In this document: positions 27,171-36,425 of the stretch, one piece after another
Layout of the letters: each line of letters opens with the position of its first letter
Position numbering within the stretch: position 1 is the first letter of the stretch
From: UBA3537 sp965657165
GTDB taxonomy: Bacteria > Bacteroidota > Bacteroidia > Flavobacteriales > Flavobacteriaceae
Direction: 5' to 3'
Assembly (NCBI GenBank): GCA_965657165.1
Contig: CBFHNG010000001.1
Span: forward strand, 1-64,000
Length of the DNA stretch: 64,000 bases
Notes under the pieces: generated by a model
The model's input: the letters and a program-made list of their open reading frames with translations, nothing else
Database searches by the model: none
Told to the model about the DNA's origin: nothing
Made by a program: the position numbers and the translations under genes

Positions 27171-29513
27171 GTGACTAAGAAAAAAACATCATCAAAATTA
27201 GATTTTTCAAAACCAAAACGTTGGTTTTGGATGATATTCCTAGTGGGGATTTTATGTGTTCCATTCATTTTTATTTTGGCCTCATTTGGTGCTTTTGGAT
27301 TCATGCCCGACCATACAGTTTTAGAAAATCCTCGAACAAATTTGGCCACAGAAGTTATTTCATCAGATGGCGAAACCTTAGGCAAGTTTTATTATGAAGA
27401 CAACCGCACTCCCATAGGTTTTGATGAACTTCCAAAACATTTGGTTGATGCCTTAATTGCGACAGAAGATATTCGTTATTTTGACCACGCAGGCATTGAC
27501 GCAAGAGGGACATTAAGAGCGCTTTTTAAACTTGGAAAAGGTGGAGGCGCAAGCACCATTTCTCAGCAATTGGCAAAACAACTTTTTCATGGTGAAGGCT
27601 CAAGAAATACACTTGGCCGAATTACACAAAAAATAAAAGAGTGGGTGATTGCTACACGCTTGGAAAAACAATACACTAAAGAAGAAATCATTGCTCAATA
27701 TTTTAATATCTATGATTTTGGAAACAACGCCGATGGCATCCGAAGTGCAGCTCGCATTTATTTTGGGAAAGAACCTTCTGCATTAGATCTAAAAGAATCG
27801 GCAATGTTAGTAGGGATGTTCAAAAACTCATCCTTGTACAATCCAAGGCCAAAACGCAATCCGGTTGGGACAAAAAACCGTAGAAATGTGGTGCTCGCAC
27901 AAATGGCCAAATATGATTTTATTTCAGAACAAGTTAAAGATTCATTACAGCAAACCGCCTTGGATTTAAACTATACACCAGAGTCGCACAGAGAGGGAAT
28001 TGCCACATATTTTAGAGCTTATTTAAAAACATTTTTAAAAGATTGGGCTAATCAACCAGAAAACAGAAAACCCAATGGCGAGAAGTATAATATCTATAAA
28101 GATGGTTTAAAAGTCTACACAACTCTTGACTCACGAATGCAATCTATTGCAGAAGTTGCAGTTACAGACCACATGAAAGCACTTCAAGCAGAATTTTTTG
28201 TTCAAAACACACCACGAAGAAATCGAACAGCACCATTTTTAGATCTAGAAAAAGAAGAGATTGACCAACTATTAAAAATAGGGATGAAGCGATCGGAACG
28301 TTGGCGAAAAATGCGTTATGATTTAAAGAAGCCCGTAGAGGAAATTGTAGCGTCATTTAAAAAACCAACAAAAATGAAGATATTTTCTTGGACGGCAGAA
28401 AATAATGAAATTGATACTGTAATGACTCCAATGGACTCTATGCGTTATTATAAATCATTTTTAAGATCGGGGATGATGTCTATGGAACCTCAAACGGGTT
28501 TTGTAAAAGCTTGGGTTGGAGGGTTTAACTATAAACATTTTCAGTACGATATGGTTAAACAAGGCAAACGACAGGTTGGTTCGACGTTCAAGCCATTTGT
28601 ATATGCCGCAGCCATAGATCAACTGCACTTGTCGCCATGTGATACTTTTCCAAAAGCACAAATTACAATCCCAGCCAATAAATTTGGAAATGTGAAACCA
28701 TGGGCCCCAAAAAACTCAAATAAAAATTACTCTGGATTTGAAACGCTAAAGTCTGCCTTAGCAAATTCAAGAAATACAATTACTGCTAGATTGATGAATG
28801 AGATTGGCCCTCAACCTGTTATCAATTTAGCAAAAAGCTTGGGGGTAGAACAAAATCTTCCTGCTGTTCCATCTATTGCTCTTGGAACACCAGATTTGAG
28901 TGTCTATGAAATGGTTGCCGCCTATTCAACTTTTGCTAATAAAGGGGTGTATACAAAACCCGTAATGGTTACTCATATTGAAGATAAAAACGGTACATTA
29001 TTGTATCAGTTCTCACCAGAAACCAAAGATGTCTTAAGTGAAGAAATTGCTTATGTTGTTGTTAATTTAATGGAAGGTGTAACCCAATTTGGCTCTGGAC
29101 AACGTTTACGTCATAGTTTCGCCAAAAATCAAGCCGTATATAAAGAAATTATAACAGGTTACCCCTATAAGTTTGACAATCCCATTGCAGGAAAAACAGG
29201 AACAACACAAAACCATAGTGACGGGTGGTTTATGGGTATGGTCCCCAATTTAGTCACTGGCGTATGGGTCGGCGGCGAAGATCGGGCAACACATTTTAAA
29301 ACAATTACATATGGACAAGGCGCTTCTATGGCGCTTCCTATTTGGGCCAATTATATGAAAGGCTGTTATGAAAATGAAGATTTAAAAATTTCAAAAGAAG
29401 AATTTGAAAAACCAAAACAACAAACCATAATTACAGAATGTGAAAATATGACATCAAATGATGGCGACGATATTTTAGAGCAACTAGAAATTACACCAGA
29501 TATTGACTTTTAG
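27171..29513 (+). CDS. Penicillin-binding protein 1A (bifunctional)
   Basis: 780 residues: one N-terminal transmembrane helix (19-41), a GT51 glycosyltransferase domain with catalytic ATEDIRYFDHAGID (glutamate 99) and GGASTISQQLAKQL, and a transpeptidase domain with the serine nucleophile in GSTFK (S471, K474), SRN and KTGTT (K675). It polymerises and cross-links peptidoglycan outside the inner membrane. The start is a GTG at 27171. Adjacent to gldH, with which it probably shares a transcript. Confidence 0.95.
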   Translation: MTKKKTSSKLDFSKPKRWFWMIFLVGILCVPFIFILASFGAFGFMPDHTVLENPRTNLATEVISSDGETLGKFYYEDNRTPIGFDELPKHLVDALIATEDIRYFDHAGIDARGTLRALFKLGKGGGASTISQQLAKQLFHGEGSRNTLGRITQKIKEWVIATRLEKQYTKEEIIAQYFNIYDFGNNADGIRSAARIYFGKEPSALDLKESAMLVGMFKNSSLYNPRPKRNPVGTKNRRNVVLAQMAKYDFISEQVKDSLQQTALDLNYTPESHREGIATYFRAYLKTFLKDWANQPENRKPNGEKYNIYKDGLKVYTTLDSRMQSIAEVAVTDHMKALQAEFFVQNTPRRNRTAPFLDLEKEEIDQLLKIGMKRSERWRKMRYDLKKPVEEIVASFKKPTKMKIFSWTAENNEIDTVMTPMDSMRYYKSFLRSGMMSMEPQTGFVKAWVGGFNYKHFQYDMVKQGKRQVGSTFKPFVYAAAIDQLHLSPCDTFPKAQITIPANKFGNVKPWAPKNSNKNYSGFETLKSALANSRNTITARLMNEIGPQPVINLAKSLGVEQNLPAVPSIALGTPDLSVYEMVAAYSTFANKGVYTKPVMVTHIEDKNGTLLYQFSPETKDVLSEEIAYVVVNLMEGVTQFGSGQRLRHSFAKNQAVYKEIITGYPYKFDNPIAGKTGTTQNHSDGWFMGMVPNLVTGVWVGGEDRATHFKTITYGQGASMALPIWANYMKGCYENEDLKISKEEFEKPKQQTIITECENMTSNDGDDILEQLEITPDIDF

Positions 29514-29557
29514 ATTACAACTAAATTTTAGTAACTTATAAATCTTAAAATAGTATT

Positions 29558-30259
29558 ATGATAAATAAACAAGTAGATAATGTACAAGCAGCCTTAAAGG
29601 GTGTTGAAAGTGGCATGACTTTACTATTGGGCGGGTTTGGATTGTGTGGTATTCCAGAAAATGCAATTTCTGAACTTGTTGTTATGAATGTCAATAATTT
29701 AACATGTATTTCTAACAATGCTGGGGTTGATGATTTTGGACTTGGGCTTTTACTACAAAAGCATCAAATAAAAAAAATGGTGTCCTCCTATGTTGGGGAA
29801 AATGATGAATTTGAACGTCAAATGCTCTCTGGGGAGTTGGATGTAGAGCTTATTCCTCAAGGGACTTTGGCCGAACGTTGTAGAGCTGCTCAAGCCGGAT
29901 TTCCAGCCATTTACACTCCTGCGGGCTATGGAACAGAGGTGGCAGAAGGAAAAGAAACGCGAGAATTCGATGGTAAAATGTATGTTCTTGAACATGCCTT
30001 TAAGGCCGATTTTTCTTTCGTTAAAGCATGGAAAGGAGATGCTGCTGGGAATTTAATTTTTAAAGGAACAGCAAGAAATTTTAATCCAAACATGTGTGGC
30101 GCTGCCAAAATTACTGTTGCTGAGGTCGAAGAATTAGTCCCCGTTGGAACTTTAGACCCTAATCAAATTCATATTCCTGGAATATTTATTCAACGGATTT
30201 TTCAAGGCAAGGATTATGAAAAACGCATTGAACAAAGAACATTAACACCTAAACCCTAA
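29558..30259 (+). CDS. scoA: 3-oxoacid CoA-transferase subunit A
   Basis: 233 residues of the CoA-transferase family I alpha subunit: GGFGLCGIPENAI glycine-rich loop and the conserved TPAGYGTEVAEGKE. With subunit B it moves CoA from succinyl-CoA to a 3-oxoacid such as acetoacetate. The gene pair stands alone with 11 bases between the subunits. Which acid is used cannot be read here. Confidence 0.93.
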   Translation: MINKQVDNVQAALKGVESGMTLLLGGFGLCGIPENAISELVVMNVNNLTCISNNAGVDDFGLGLLLQKHQIKKMVSSYVGENDEFERQMLSGELDVELIPQGTLAERCRAAQAGFPAIYTPAGYGTEVAEGKETREFDGKMYVLEHAFKADFSFVKAWKGDAAGNLIFKGTARNFNPNMCGAAKITVAEVEELVPVGTLDPNQIHIPGIFIQRIFQGKDYEKRIEQRTLTPKP

Positions 30260-30270
30260 ATTCGATCATT

Positions 30271-30924
30271 ATGTTAGACAAAAACGGAATTGCAAAACGC
30301 ATCGCCAAAGAAGTCAAAAACGGATATTATGTCAATCTAGGTATTGGGATACCAACTCTTGTGGCTAACTTTGTTAGAGAAGATATCGAAGTCGAATTTC
30401 AAAGTGAAAATGGAATTTTAGGGATGGGACCTTTTCCATATGAGGGCGAGGAAGATGCAGATCTAATCAATGCAGGAAAACAAACCATTACGGCTTTAGA
30501 TGGCGCAAGTTATTTTGACTCGGCCATGAGTTTTTCTATGATAAGAGGACAACATGTCGATTTAACTATTTTAGGGGCTATGGAAGTGGCCGAAAATGGA
30601 GATATTGCCAATTGGAAAATTCCCGGCCGCTTGGTTAAGGGTATGGGGGGCGCGATGGATTTGGTGGCTAGCGCAGAAAATATTATTGTGGCCATGATGC
30701 ATACCAATAAGCGAGGTGAATCAAAACTTTTGAAACGCTGTAGGTTGCCATTAACTGGCGTCAATTGTGTCAAAAAAATAGTCACAAATTTAGCTGTTAT
30801 AGAAGTTACAGATCAAGGGTTTAAGTTATTGGAAAGAGCACCAGGTGTAATTGTGGAGGACATTAAAGCAGCAACGGAAGGGGAGCTTATTGTCGAGGGA
30901 GATATCCCAGAAATGGTATTATAA
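30271..30924 (+). CDS. scoB: 3-oxoacid CoA-transferase subunit B
   Basis: 217 residues. The catalytic glutamate is E46 in SENGILGMGP, which forms the glutamyl-CoA thioester. The typical NLGIGIPTLV and LTILGAMEVAENGDIANWK blocks are present. The stop overlaps the convergent ABC ATPase gene by 6 bases. Confidence 0.93.
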   Translation: MLDKNGIAKRIAKEVKNGYYVNLGIGIPTLVANFVREDIEVEFQSENGILGMGPFPYEGEEDADLINAGKQTITALDGASYFDSAMSFSMIRGQHVDLTILGAMEVAENGDIANWKIPGRLVKGMGGAMDLVASAENIIVAMMHTNKRGESKLLKRCRLPLTGVNCVKKIVTNLAVIEVTDQGFKLLERAPGVIVEDIKAATEGELIVEGDIPEMVL

Positions 30925-32601
30925 ACCTTTTGGAATAGCGTTGATGAGTCGTTTTGTATATTCTTTTTTTGGATGTGCATAGATGTCGTCCGCTTCGCCA
31001 AATTCTTCAATTTTTCCTTGATTCATAATTAAAAGTTGATCGGCCATATATTTTACAACGGCTAGATCGTGAGAAATAAAGATATAAGTAAATCCAAATT
31101 CCTCCTTCAAAGCATTTAAAAGGTTTAAAACCTGTGCTTGAACAGAAATATCAAGCGCAGAAACAGACTCGTCACATACAATTAGTTTTGGTTGTAAGGC
31201 GATAGTCCGTGCGATCCCAATACGTTGCCGTTGACCACCAGAAAACTCATGGGGGTAGCGATCAAAAGAAGAGGCGTCTAAACCTACTTTTTCAAGTAGA
31301 TCTTTTACTTTTTGTATTCGTTCAGTAGTATTGTTGAAAAGGTTGTGTACTACCATTGGCTCTAAAATCGCTTCACCAACAGTTAACCTTGGATTGAGCG
31401 ATGCGAATGGATCTTGAAAAATAATTTGAATTTCTTTTCTTAAAGCTCTTATGGATTTTGAGGACATTTTATTTAAATCTTTTCCTCTGTAAAAAATAGT
31501 TCCTGAAGTTGCTTTATCAAGTTGTAAAATAGCTTTCCCTAAAGTAGATTTTCCGCACCCCGATTCACCAACTAATCCTAGTGTTTCTCCTTCATAAAGT
31601 TTAAAACTAACAGTGCTAATGGCTTTAAAAGCGGTGTGTTTACTAAAAACACTAACCTTAGAGTAGTAGATTTTTTCTAAATCAATCACTTCTAAAAGTG
31701 GCGGATTACGATAGAGTTCTTTATGTTTTTCTTTCCGGCATTTTTTTGAAATTTTTTCGAAAGACATTGTTTTGGATAAAACATCTTCAACAGTTGGGAG
31801 CTTTTTCAAACGTACATTGAGAGATGGCCGTGCAGCAATTAATGCTTTTGTGTACTCATTTTTTGGGGTTTTAAAAATTGATGTTGTAGCGCCTTGTTCC
31901 ATAATTTTGCCTTTGTACATGACCACTGTTCTGTGTGCAATTTCAGAAACTAATGTTAAATCGTGACTGATAAAAACAACACTCATTTGTGTTTCCTTTT
32001 GTAACTCTTGAATGAGTTCAATAATTTCATTTTGAACAGTAACATCCAAAGCCGTGGTTGGTTCATCTGCAATCAATAAATCGGGTTTACAAGCAATAGC
32101 CATGGCAATCATAACGCGTTGCTGCTGTCCACCAGAAAGCTCGTGAGGATATTTTTCAAAGGCCTGTTTTGGCATAGGAATTTTCACACGTTCAAACAAA
32201 TGGACCACTTCGCTATCGGCCTCTGCTTCGCTCATAGTTTCGTGCTGTAACAGTACTTCGCTGACTTGTCTCCCACACTTCATTGAAGGATTTAACGCGC
32301 TCATAGGTTCCTGAAAAATCATACTGATTTTCTTACCTCTTATGGCCTCCATTTTTTTTGTTTGCAGCGTATTTAAATCTACATCCTTGAAGACAATTTC
32401 ACCTTCTACTTTTGCATTTTTAAGCAATTGCATCACTGCTAGTGCTGTGATTGACTTTCCACTTCCAGATTCTCCAACGACGCCTAAAATTTCGTTTTTT
32501 TGAACATCAAAACTAACGCCATGCAAAACCTTTCTGAAGGTGTCCTTTTTTTTGAAAGCAATGGACAAATCTTTTACGTTAAGTAAAGGGTTGATTTTCA
32601 T
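30919..32601 (-). CDS. Tandem-ATPase ABC protein, peptide-transporter type
   Basis: 560 residues with two complete ATPase domains fused head to tail. Domain 1 (about 1-270) has GESGSGKS and LSGGQQQR; domain 2 (about 305-560) has GESGCGKS and FSGGQRQR. The layout matches fused DppD-DppF/YejF-like proteins for oligopeptide or nickel import. No permease or binding-protein gene is adjacent, so the transporter is incomplete in this window. It starts 3 bases after the exonuclease stop. Confidence 0.9.
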   Translation of the reverse strand: MKINPLLNVKDLSIAFKKKDTFRKVLHGVSFDVQKNEILGVVGESGSGKSITALAVMQLLKNAKVEGEIVFKDVDLNTLQTKKMEAIRGKKISMIFQEPMSALNPSMKCGRQVSEVLLQHETMSEAEADSEVVHLFERVKIPMPKQAFEKYPHELSGGQQQRVMIAMAIACKPDLLIADEPTTALDVTVQNEIIELIQELQKETQMSVVFISHDLTLVSEIAHRTVVMYKGKIMEQGATTSIFKTPKNEYTKALIAARPSLNVRLKKLPTVEDVLSKTMSFEKISKKCRKEKHKELYRNPPLLEVIDLEKIYYSKVSVFSKHTAFKAISTVSFKLYEGETLGLVGESGCGKSTLGKAILQLDKATSGTIFYRGKDLNKMSSKSIRALRKEIQIIFQDPFASLNPRLTVGEAILEPMVVHNLFNNTTERIQKVKDLLEKVGLDASSFDRYPHEFSGGQRQRIGIARTIALQPKLIVCDESVSALDISVQAQVLNLLNALKEEFGFTYIFISHDLAVVKYMADQLLIMNQGKIEEFGEADDIYAHPKKEYTKRLINAIPKGL

Positions 32602-32604
32602 TGC

Positions 32605-33318
32605 TTAAATATAAGCAATTTCGTTTTTTTCAAGCAATGGCGCACCACGAAGGCGAAGTAAAATTTGCGCCACAGCCAAGGTGTCTTTCTCGCAGTACGT
32701 AATAATGCGTTTGATGTCATTTTCTTCGTAAAACACACGATAAATTTCGCTGCCATCAATATCGTCTTTGGGAGAGGGAATACCCAACACATTGGTCATT
32801 AATTTAAGGGAAGTATAGTGTTTGTAATCGCCAAACTTCCACAATTCCAAGGTGTCCAAATGGGGAACTTCCCATGGTTTTTTCCCAAAAAGATTAAGTT
32901 TTGAAGGAAGTTTTATGTGGTGAATCAGCATCCTACGTGCAATGTACGGGAAGTCAAATTCTTTGCCGTTATGTGCACAAAGCAAGTGTTTTGAGTGATT
33001 GAAATGCGTTTCGAGCAATGTTTTAAATTGGGTTAAAATGTCGAGTTCTTCTCCAGAAAAGGTCGTGATTCTAAATGCTCTAGCATCTTCACCAGAAGCA
33101 AAATACCCCACAGAAATACAGATAATTTTACCAAATTCGGCCCAGATTCCCGCACGTGGGTAATAGTCTTCTGCACTAAATTCGTCTTTGCGTTGGTACT
33201 GTGATTTTTGGGCCCAAAGTTCTTGTTTTTCAGACGGTAAATCCGAAAAGTGTTCAACTTCTGGAACTGTTTCAATATCTAAAAAAAGAATGTTTTCAAG
33301 GTTGAGTTTGGAGTGCAT
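32605..33318 (-). CDS. DEDD-family 3'-5' exonuclease
   Basis: 237 residues. The catalytic acids are visible in FLDIETV (Exo I), CAHNGKEFDFPYI (Exo II) and YCEKDTLAV (Exo III, DEDDy type). This fits the predicted PolB-like 3'-5' exonuclease family of Bacteroidota, acting on nucleic acid in the cytoplasm. It is translationally close to the ABC ATPase gene (3 bases), though no functional link is evident. Upstream is the DUF262 gene. Confidence 0.85.
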   Translation of the reverse strand: MHSKLNLENILFLDIETVPEVEHFSDLPSEKQELWAQKSQYQRKDEFSAEDYYPRAGIWAEFGKIICISVGYFASGEDARAFRITTFSGEELDILTQFKTLLETHFNHSKHLLCAHNGKEFDFPYIARRMLIHHIKLPSKLNLFGKKPWEVPHLDTLELWKFGDYKHYTSLKLMTNVLGIPSPKDDIDGSEIYRVFYEENDIKRIITYCEKDTLAVAQILLRLRGAPLLEKNEIAYI

Positions 33319-33372
33319 GGTTTACTGGATTAAGTATTATAGTTTAGTTTTTGTTTTACGACAATTTCTTAA

Positions 33373-35163
33373 TTACAGTGAAAAATAATAATCCTTAATC
33401 TTCTGCGCCATTAATTTTCGTCTCATATTCAAAAATTCAGAATAATCATCAATTCCCATATTCATTATTTCGTTAGGGACACAATTCATTTTTAGATTTT
33501 CCAATAATTGTTCTTTGCTTGAAATTCCACTAACAGTTTGATTACTTTCAGAGATTTGATTTTTTATCACATCAAAATATTCTTTAGGGGGCTTGTTGCC
33601 AACCTTAATATTTATCTCCGATTGCATATACACGTAATTTGCAATTTGATTGTACTTGGCACGATTAAGCCCATTCTTTTTTAGATAATCACGAGGGAAT
33701 AAATGGTGTATGTCTCCACGCAATGAAATCAAGTCTCCAACAAGCACATCTTTTGAAAGAAACCCTTTGTCGTTTGCCTTTACTTGAGCAGCGAGAAAAA
33801 CGTTGAAATATGGGCTACTTGCAACAGAAGTATCTAAACTTTGTGGTAAAGAGGCATTCCAATAAGCATCAGATAATTCACCTTCTTCTTTCTCTTTCAA
33901 GTATTCATCAAATGGCTTGTTTGCAATTTGCTTGATGTCAAAGTCAAATGAACTTTCTGGCGAACCTGAATACCTACCGGTAAGTATAGAATATACAAAC
34001 CACCTTCTTACATAACTCTCTATGAGAACGGAACTAACGCCTATATCTTTCAACTTCAAGTAAACGATATAAGCGAAGTTTATAGCATTTTTTGAGCGAA
34101 TCAGCTTAGGTGAAATAAAACCTGCCGATTTAATAATCATTAAGAATCGCTTAAAATTCGTTTCGTTTATAAAATTGTAAACGCCTTGCTTTAAAGTATT
34201 GAATGATTGTTGTGCAATTTCAGATTCAAAAGTTCGGGTTTCAAAATTTCTTCCTGATAATAAGCTTACTAAGTCGGATAGTCGTCCCCTGTTGAATTGA
34301 GAGGTAAAAGCCACACGGATTAAATCTGTGTATTCTGGGTCGTAGAGGTCTTCTGTTTCGGTTTTTAGCCAACGCATTTTAGCAAAGTAGTCTGTGTTTG
34401 CAAACTCTATGTCGTTGTCTTCTATGTGCTTATAAAATTCTGGCGCTATTGCTAAGTGGCAGAAGTAATCAATGGCTTTTCTTAATTCATTTCCACCATT
34501 TTCGGTGTCAGCTGCGATTTTACTCATCGCAAAATCTGCTTGACTGAGAACAACACCTTTTGAATTTATTCGAATAAATATTTCAGTTACTGTCTCTATG
34601 TCCAAGTCTGGGGAAAGCTCAATGAGCCCAATTTGTTTTTTAGGGATATTTATAAGATTTGTAAATGTTTTTTCTATTTGATCTTCATCAACATTGGGAT
34701 TTAGTTCCAAATATTTTCTTACCAATTTAAGTATGCCAATATTTCCCTTTATTGCTTCTGAAATATCAGGAAGCCAAGTTTTGTCTTTGAGAATAGCGGG
34801 GTTTTGGACTTCAAATTTTTCCGTTAATGGATTAAAAGCAATTTTGATTTTTACGCGTTGATATTTTTTGTCAATTACATATTGCCCAAGAATTGCAGCA
34901 GTTAATGCCGTCACTCGTTGTTGTCCATCAATCAATACTTTTTTCCCCTCGCTTAAACTTCCGTCCTTAAGTCTGACGTTTGGATTTCGCCAAGCGATAA
35001 CATACCCAATGGGATAACCCTGATACAAACTATCCATCAAATCGCGTACCTTTGAACTATTCCATACAAAAGGTCTTTGAATTTCAGGTATAGCAATTTC
35101 ACCTGAGTTTACCCAAGCGAGAACAGTGTCTATCAAATGTTGGTTTACAGAATATTTTTGCAT
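33373..35163 (-). CDS. DUF262/DUF1524 (GmrSD-like) nuclease
   Basis: 596 residues fusing two known halves. The N-terminal DUF262 (ParB-like) part has PEIQRPFVW (25-33) and the nucleotide-sensing IDGQQR (78-83). The C-terminal part has an HNH-type nuclease core: DIHHLFP with H486-H487, and the family tail N-x-I-A-N-Y-V ... PPKEYF. By family knowledge GmrSD and SspE-like enzymes use this design to cleave modified foreign DNA. No dnd, ssp or brex genes are present here. It lies 18 bases after a serine hydrolase gene on the same strand, an unusual companion. Confidence 0.85.
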   Translation of the reverse strand: MQKYSVNQHLIDTVLAWVNSGEIAIPEIQRPFVWNSSKVRDLMDSLYQGYPIGYVIAWRNPNVRLKDGSLSEGKKVLIDGQQRVTALTAAILGQYVIDKKYQRVKIKIAFNPLTEKFEVQNPAILKDKTWLPDISEAIKGNIGILKLVRKYLELNPNVDEDQIEKTFTNLINIPKKQIGLIELSPDLDIETVTEIFIRINSKGVVLSQADFAMSKIAADTENGGNELRKAIDYFCHLAIAPEFYKHIEDNDIEFANTDYFAKMRWLKTETEDLYDPEYTDLIRVAFTSQFNRGRLSDLVSLLSGRNFETRTFESEIAQQSFNTLKQGVYNFINETNFKRFLMIIKSAGFISPKLIRSKNAINFAYIVYLKLKDIGVSSVLIESYVRRWFVYSILTGRYSGSPESSFDFDIKQIANKPFDEYLKEKEEGELSDAYWNASLPQSLDTSVASSPYFNVFLAAQVKANDKGFLSKDVLVGDLISLRGDIHHLFPRDYLKKNGLNRAKYNQIANYVYMQSEINIKVGNKPPKEYFDVIKNQISESNQTVSGISSKEQLLENLKMNCVPNEIMNMGIDDYSEFLNMRRKLMAQKIKDYYFSL

Positions 35164-35181
35164 TCGGTTATTATTTGTAGG

Positions 35182-36339
35182 TTAATTCTTGATTGCTAAC
35201 ATTTTATAGGCCTCTTCAATATAGATTGAGATGTCATCAGAAAAGATTTGGCTTGCTGCACCGGGTGATTTTTGATGCCCAAGACGTACAATAATAATAT
35301 TATCTTCTGGCTCTACAATAACATATTGTCCAAGATGACCACGCATCATAAAAAAGGATTTTCCGTCGCGTTTTTGCATCCAAAACCCATAGCCGTATTG
35401 TGGGCTTTCGGCAAAGCGTGGGGTAATTGATTTTGCAACAAAAGCGGAGTCCAACAGTTGTTTGCCGTTCCATTTTCCATGGTCTTTGTAGAGTTTCCCA
35501 AAGCGCGCAAAATCTTTGGCATTACTGGCAATACAGCAATACGCCTTTACCAAATCGTGATCCTCGCTATCGACTTGCCATAAGGTGGGGTTTTCGCTGC
35601 CTAAGGGTTTCCAAAAACTTTCAGTAAGGTAATCATAAAGCTTTTTGCCTGTTGCTTTTTCAATGATCATCGCCAAGAGTTGCGTATCCCCACTGGAGTA
35701 TTTATACGCTTGACCAGGTTCATCGACCACTTTTAGACCGAGGATAACTTTTTCCAAATCATCATCAAAATACGCTCTTGTGGTAATCGATAAAGGCGAG
35801 TAATATTTTTCATCCCAATTGGTCCCTGAAGCCATAGAGGACAAATCGCCAACGGTCATTTTTGCGGCGAGTCCCTCGCTAAATTCAGGAAAAAAATCAC
35901 CTACGGGCTGATCCAAACTTTTTATATAGCCTTCTTCAATGGCTTTACCCATAAGCCCAGACACATAACTTTTGGCCATTGAAAAAGAGTTGGTTTTGGA
36001 GTTCTTATCAAAACCATCGTAGTAGTTTTCAAACCAAATGCTGTCATTTTTAATGATCACATAAGCGATGGTGCCATAAGCATCATTGTATTTTTGAAGG
36101 CGTTCTGTTTCAGTAACGCTGTTATAGTCTTTATGAATGGGCCAGGGCTGAGGGGTACCATTGAGAATTTCAGCATTGTCAAATTCTTTATAATCCTCCA
36201 AAAACGCGGTGGTATAGCCCTTGGCATAAATGGTTCTAACGGCTTTAAGTAGATAGTCCGTATCGGTGATATATAAAATAGCGATAAGACCAATAACGGT
36301 CAGTAGGCCCCATTTTAGCGTACGCTTTAGTATGTTCAT
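35182..36339 (-). CDS. Serine hydrolase, beta-lactamase/class C PBP family
   Basis: 385 residues with an N-terminal membrane anchor (about 10-24) and then a class C serine hydrolase fold. The nucleophile motif is SMAK (S120-K123), the second motif YSS (214-216), and the third is in GHLGQY near the end. These enzymes cleave peptides, esters or beta-lactams outside the inner membrane; the substrate is unknown. It stands between two foreign-looking defence-type genes and may be part of the original chromosome there. Confidence 0.85.
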   Translation of the reverse strand: MNILKRTLKWGLLTVIGLIAILYITDTDYLLKAVRTIYAKGYTTAFLEDYKEFDNAEILNGTPQPWPIHKDYNSVTETERLQKYNDAYGTIAYVIIKNDSIWFENYYDGFDKNSKTNSFSMAKSYVSGLMGKAIEEGYIKSLDQPVGDFFPEFSEGLAAKMTVGDLSSMASGTNWDEKYYSPLSITTRAYFDDDLEKVILGLKVVDEPGQAYKYSSGDTQLLAMIIEKATGKKLYDYLTESFWKPLGSENPTLWQVDSEDHDLVKAYCCIASNAKDFARFGKLYKDHGKWNGKQLLDSAFVAKSITPRFAESPQYGYGFWMQKRDGKSFFMMRGHLGQYVIVEPEDNIIIVRLGHQKSPGAASQIFSDDISIYIEEAYKMLAIKN

Positions 36340-36425
36340 GTTGTTTGTAATTTGGTCTAAAGATAATTAAAAAATTACATTAGTTTAGGGGGCTTTTTTT
36401 AGTCTGATTGGGTTTTAGTGTTGGC

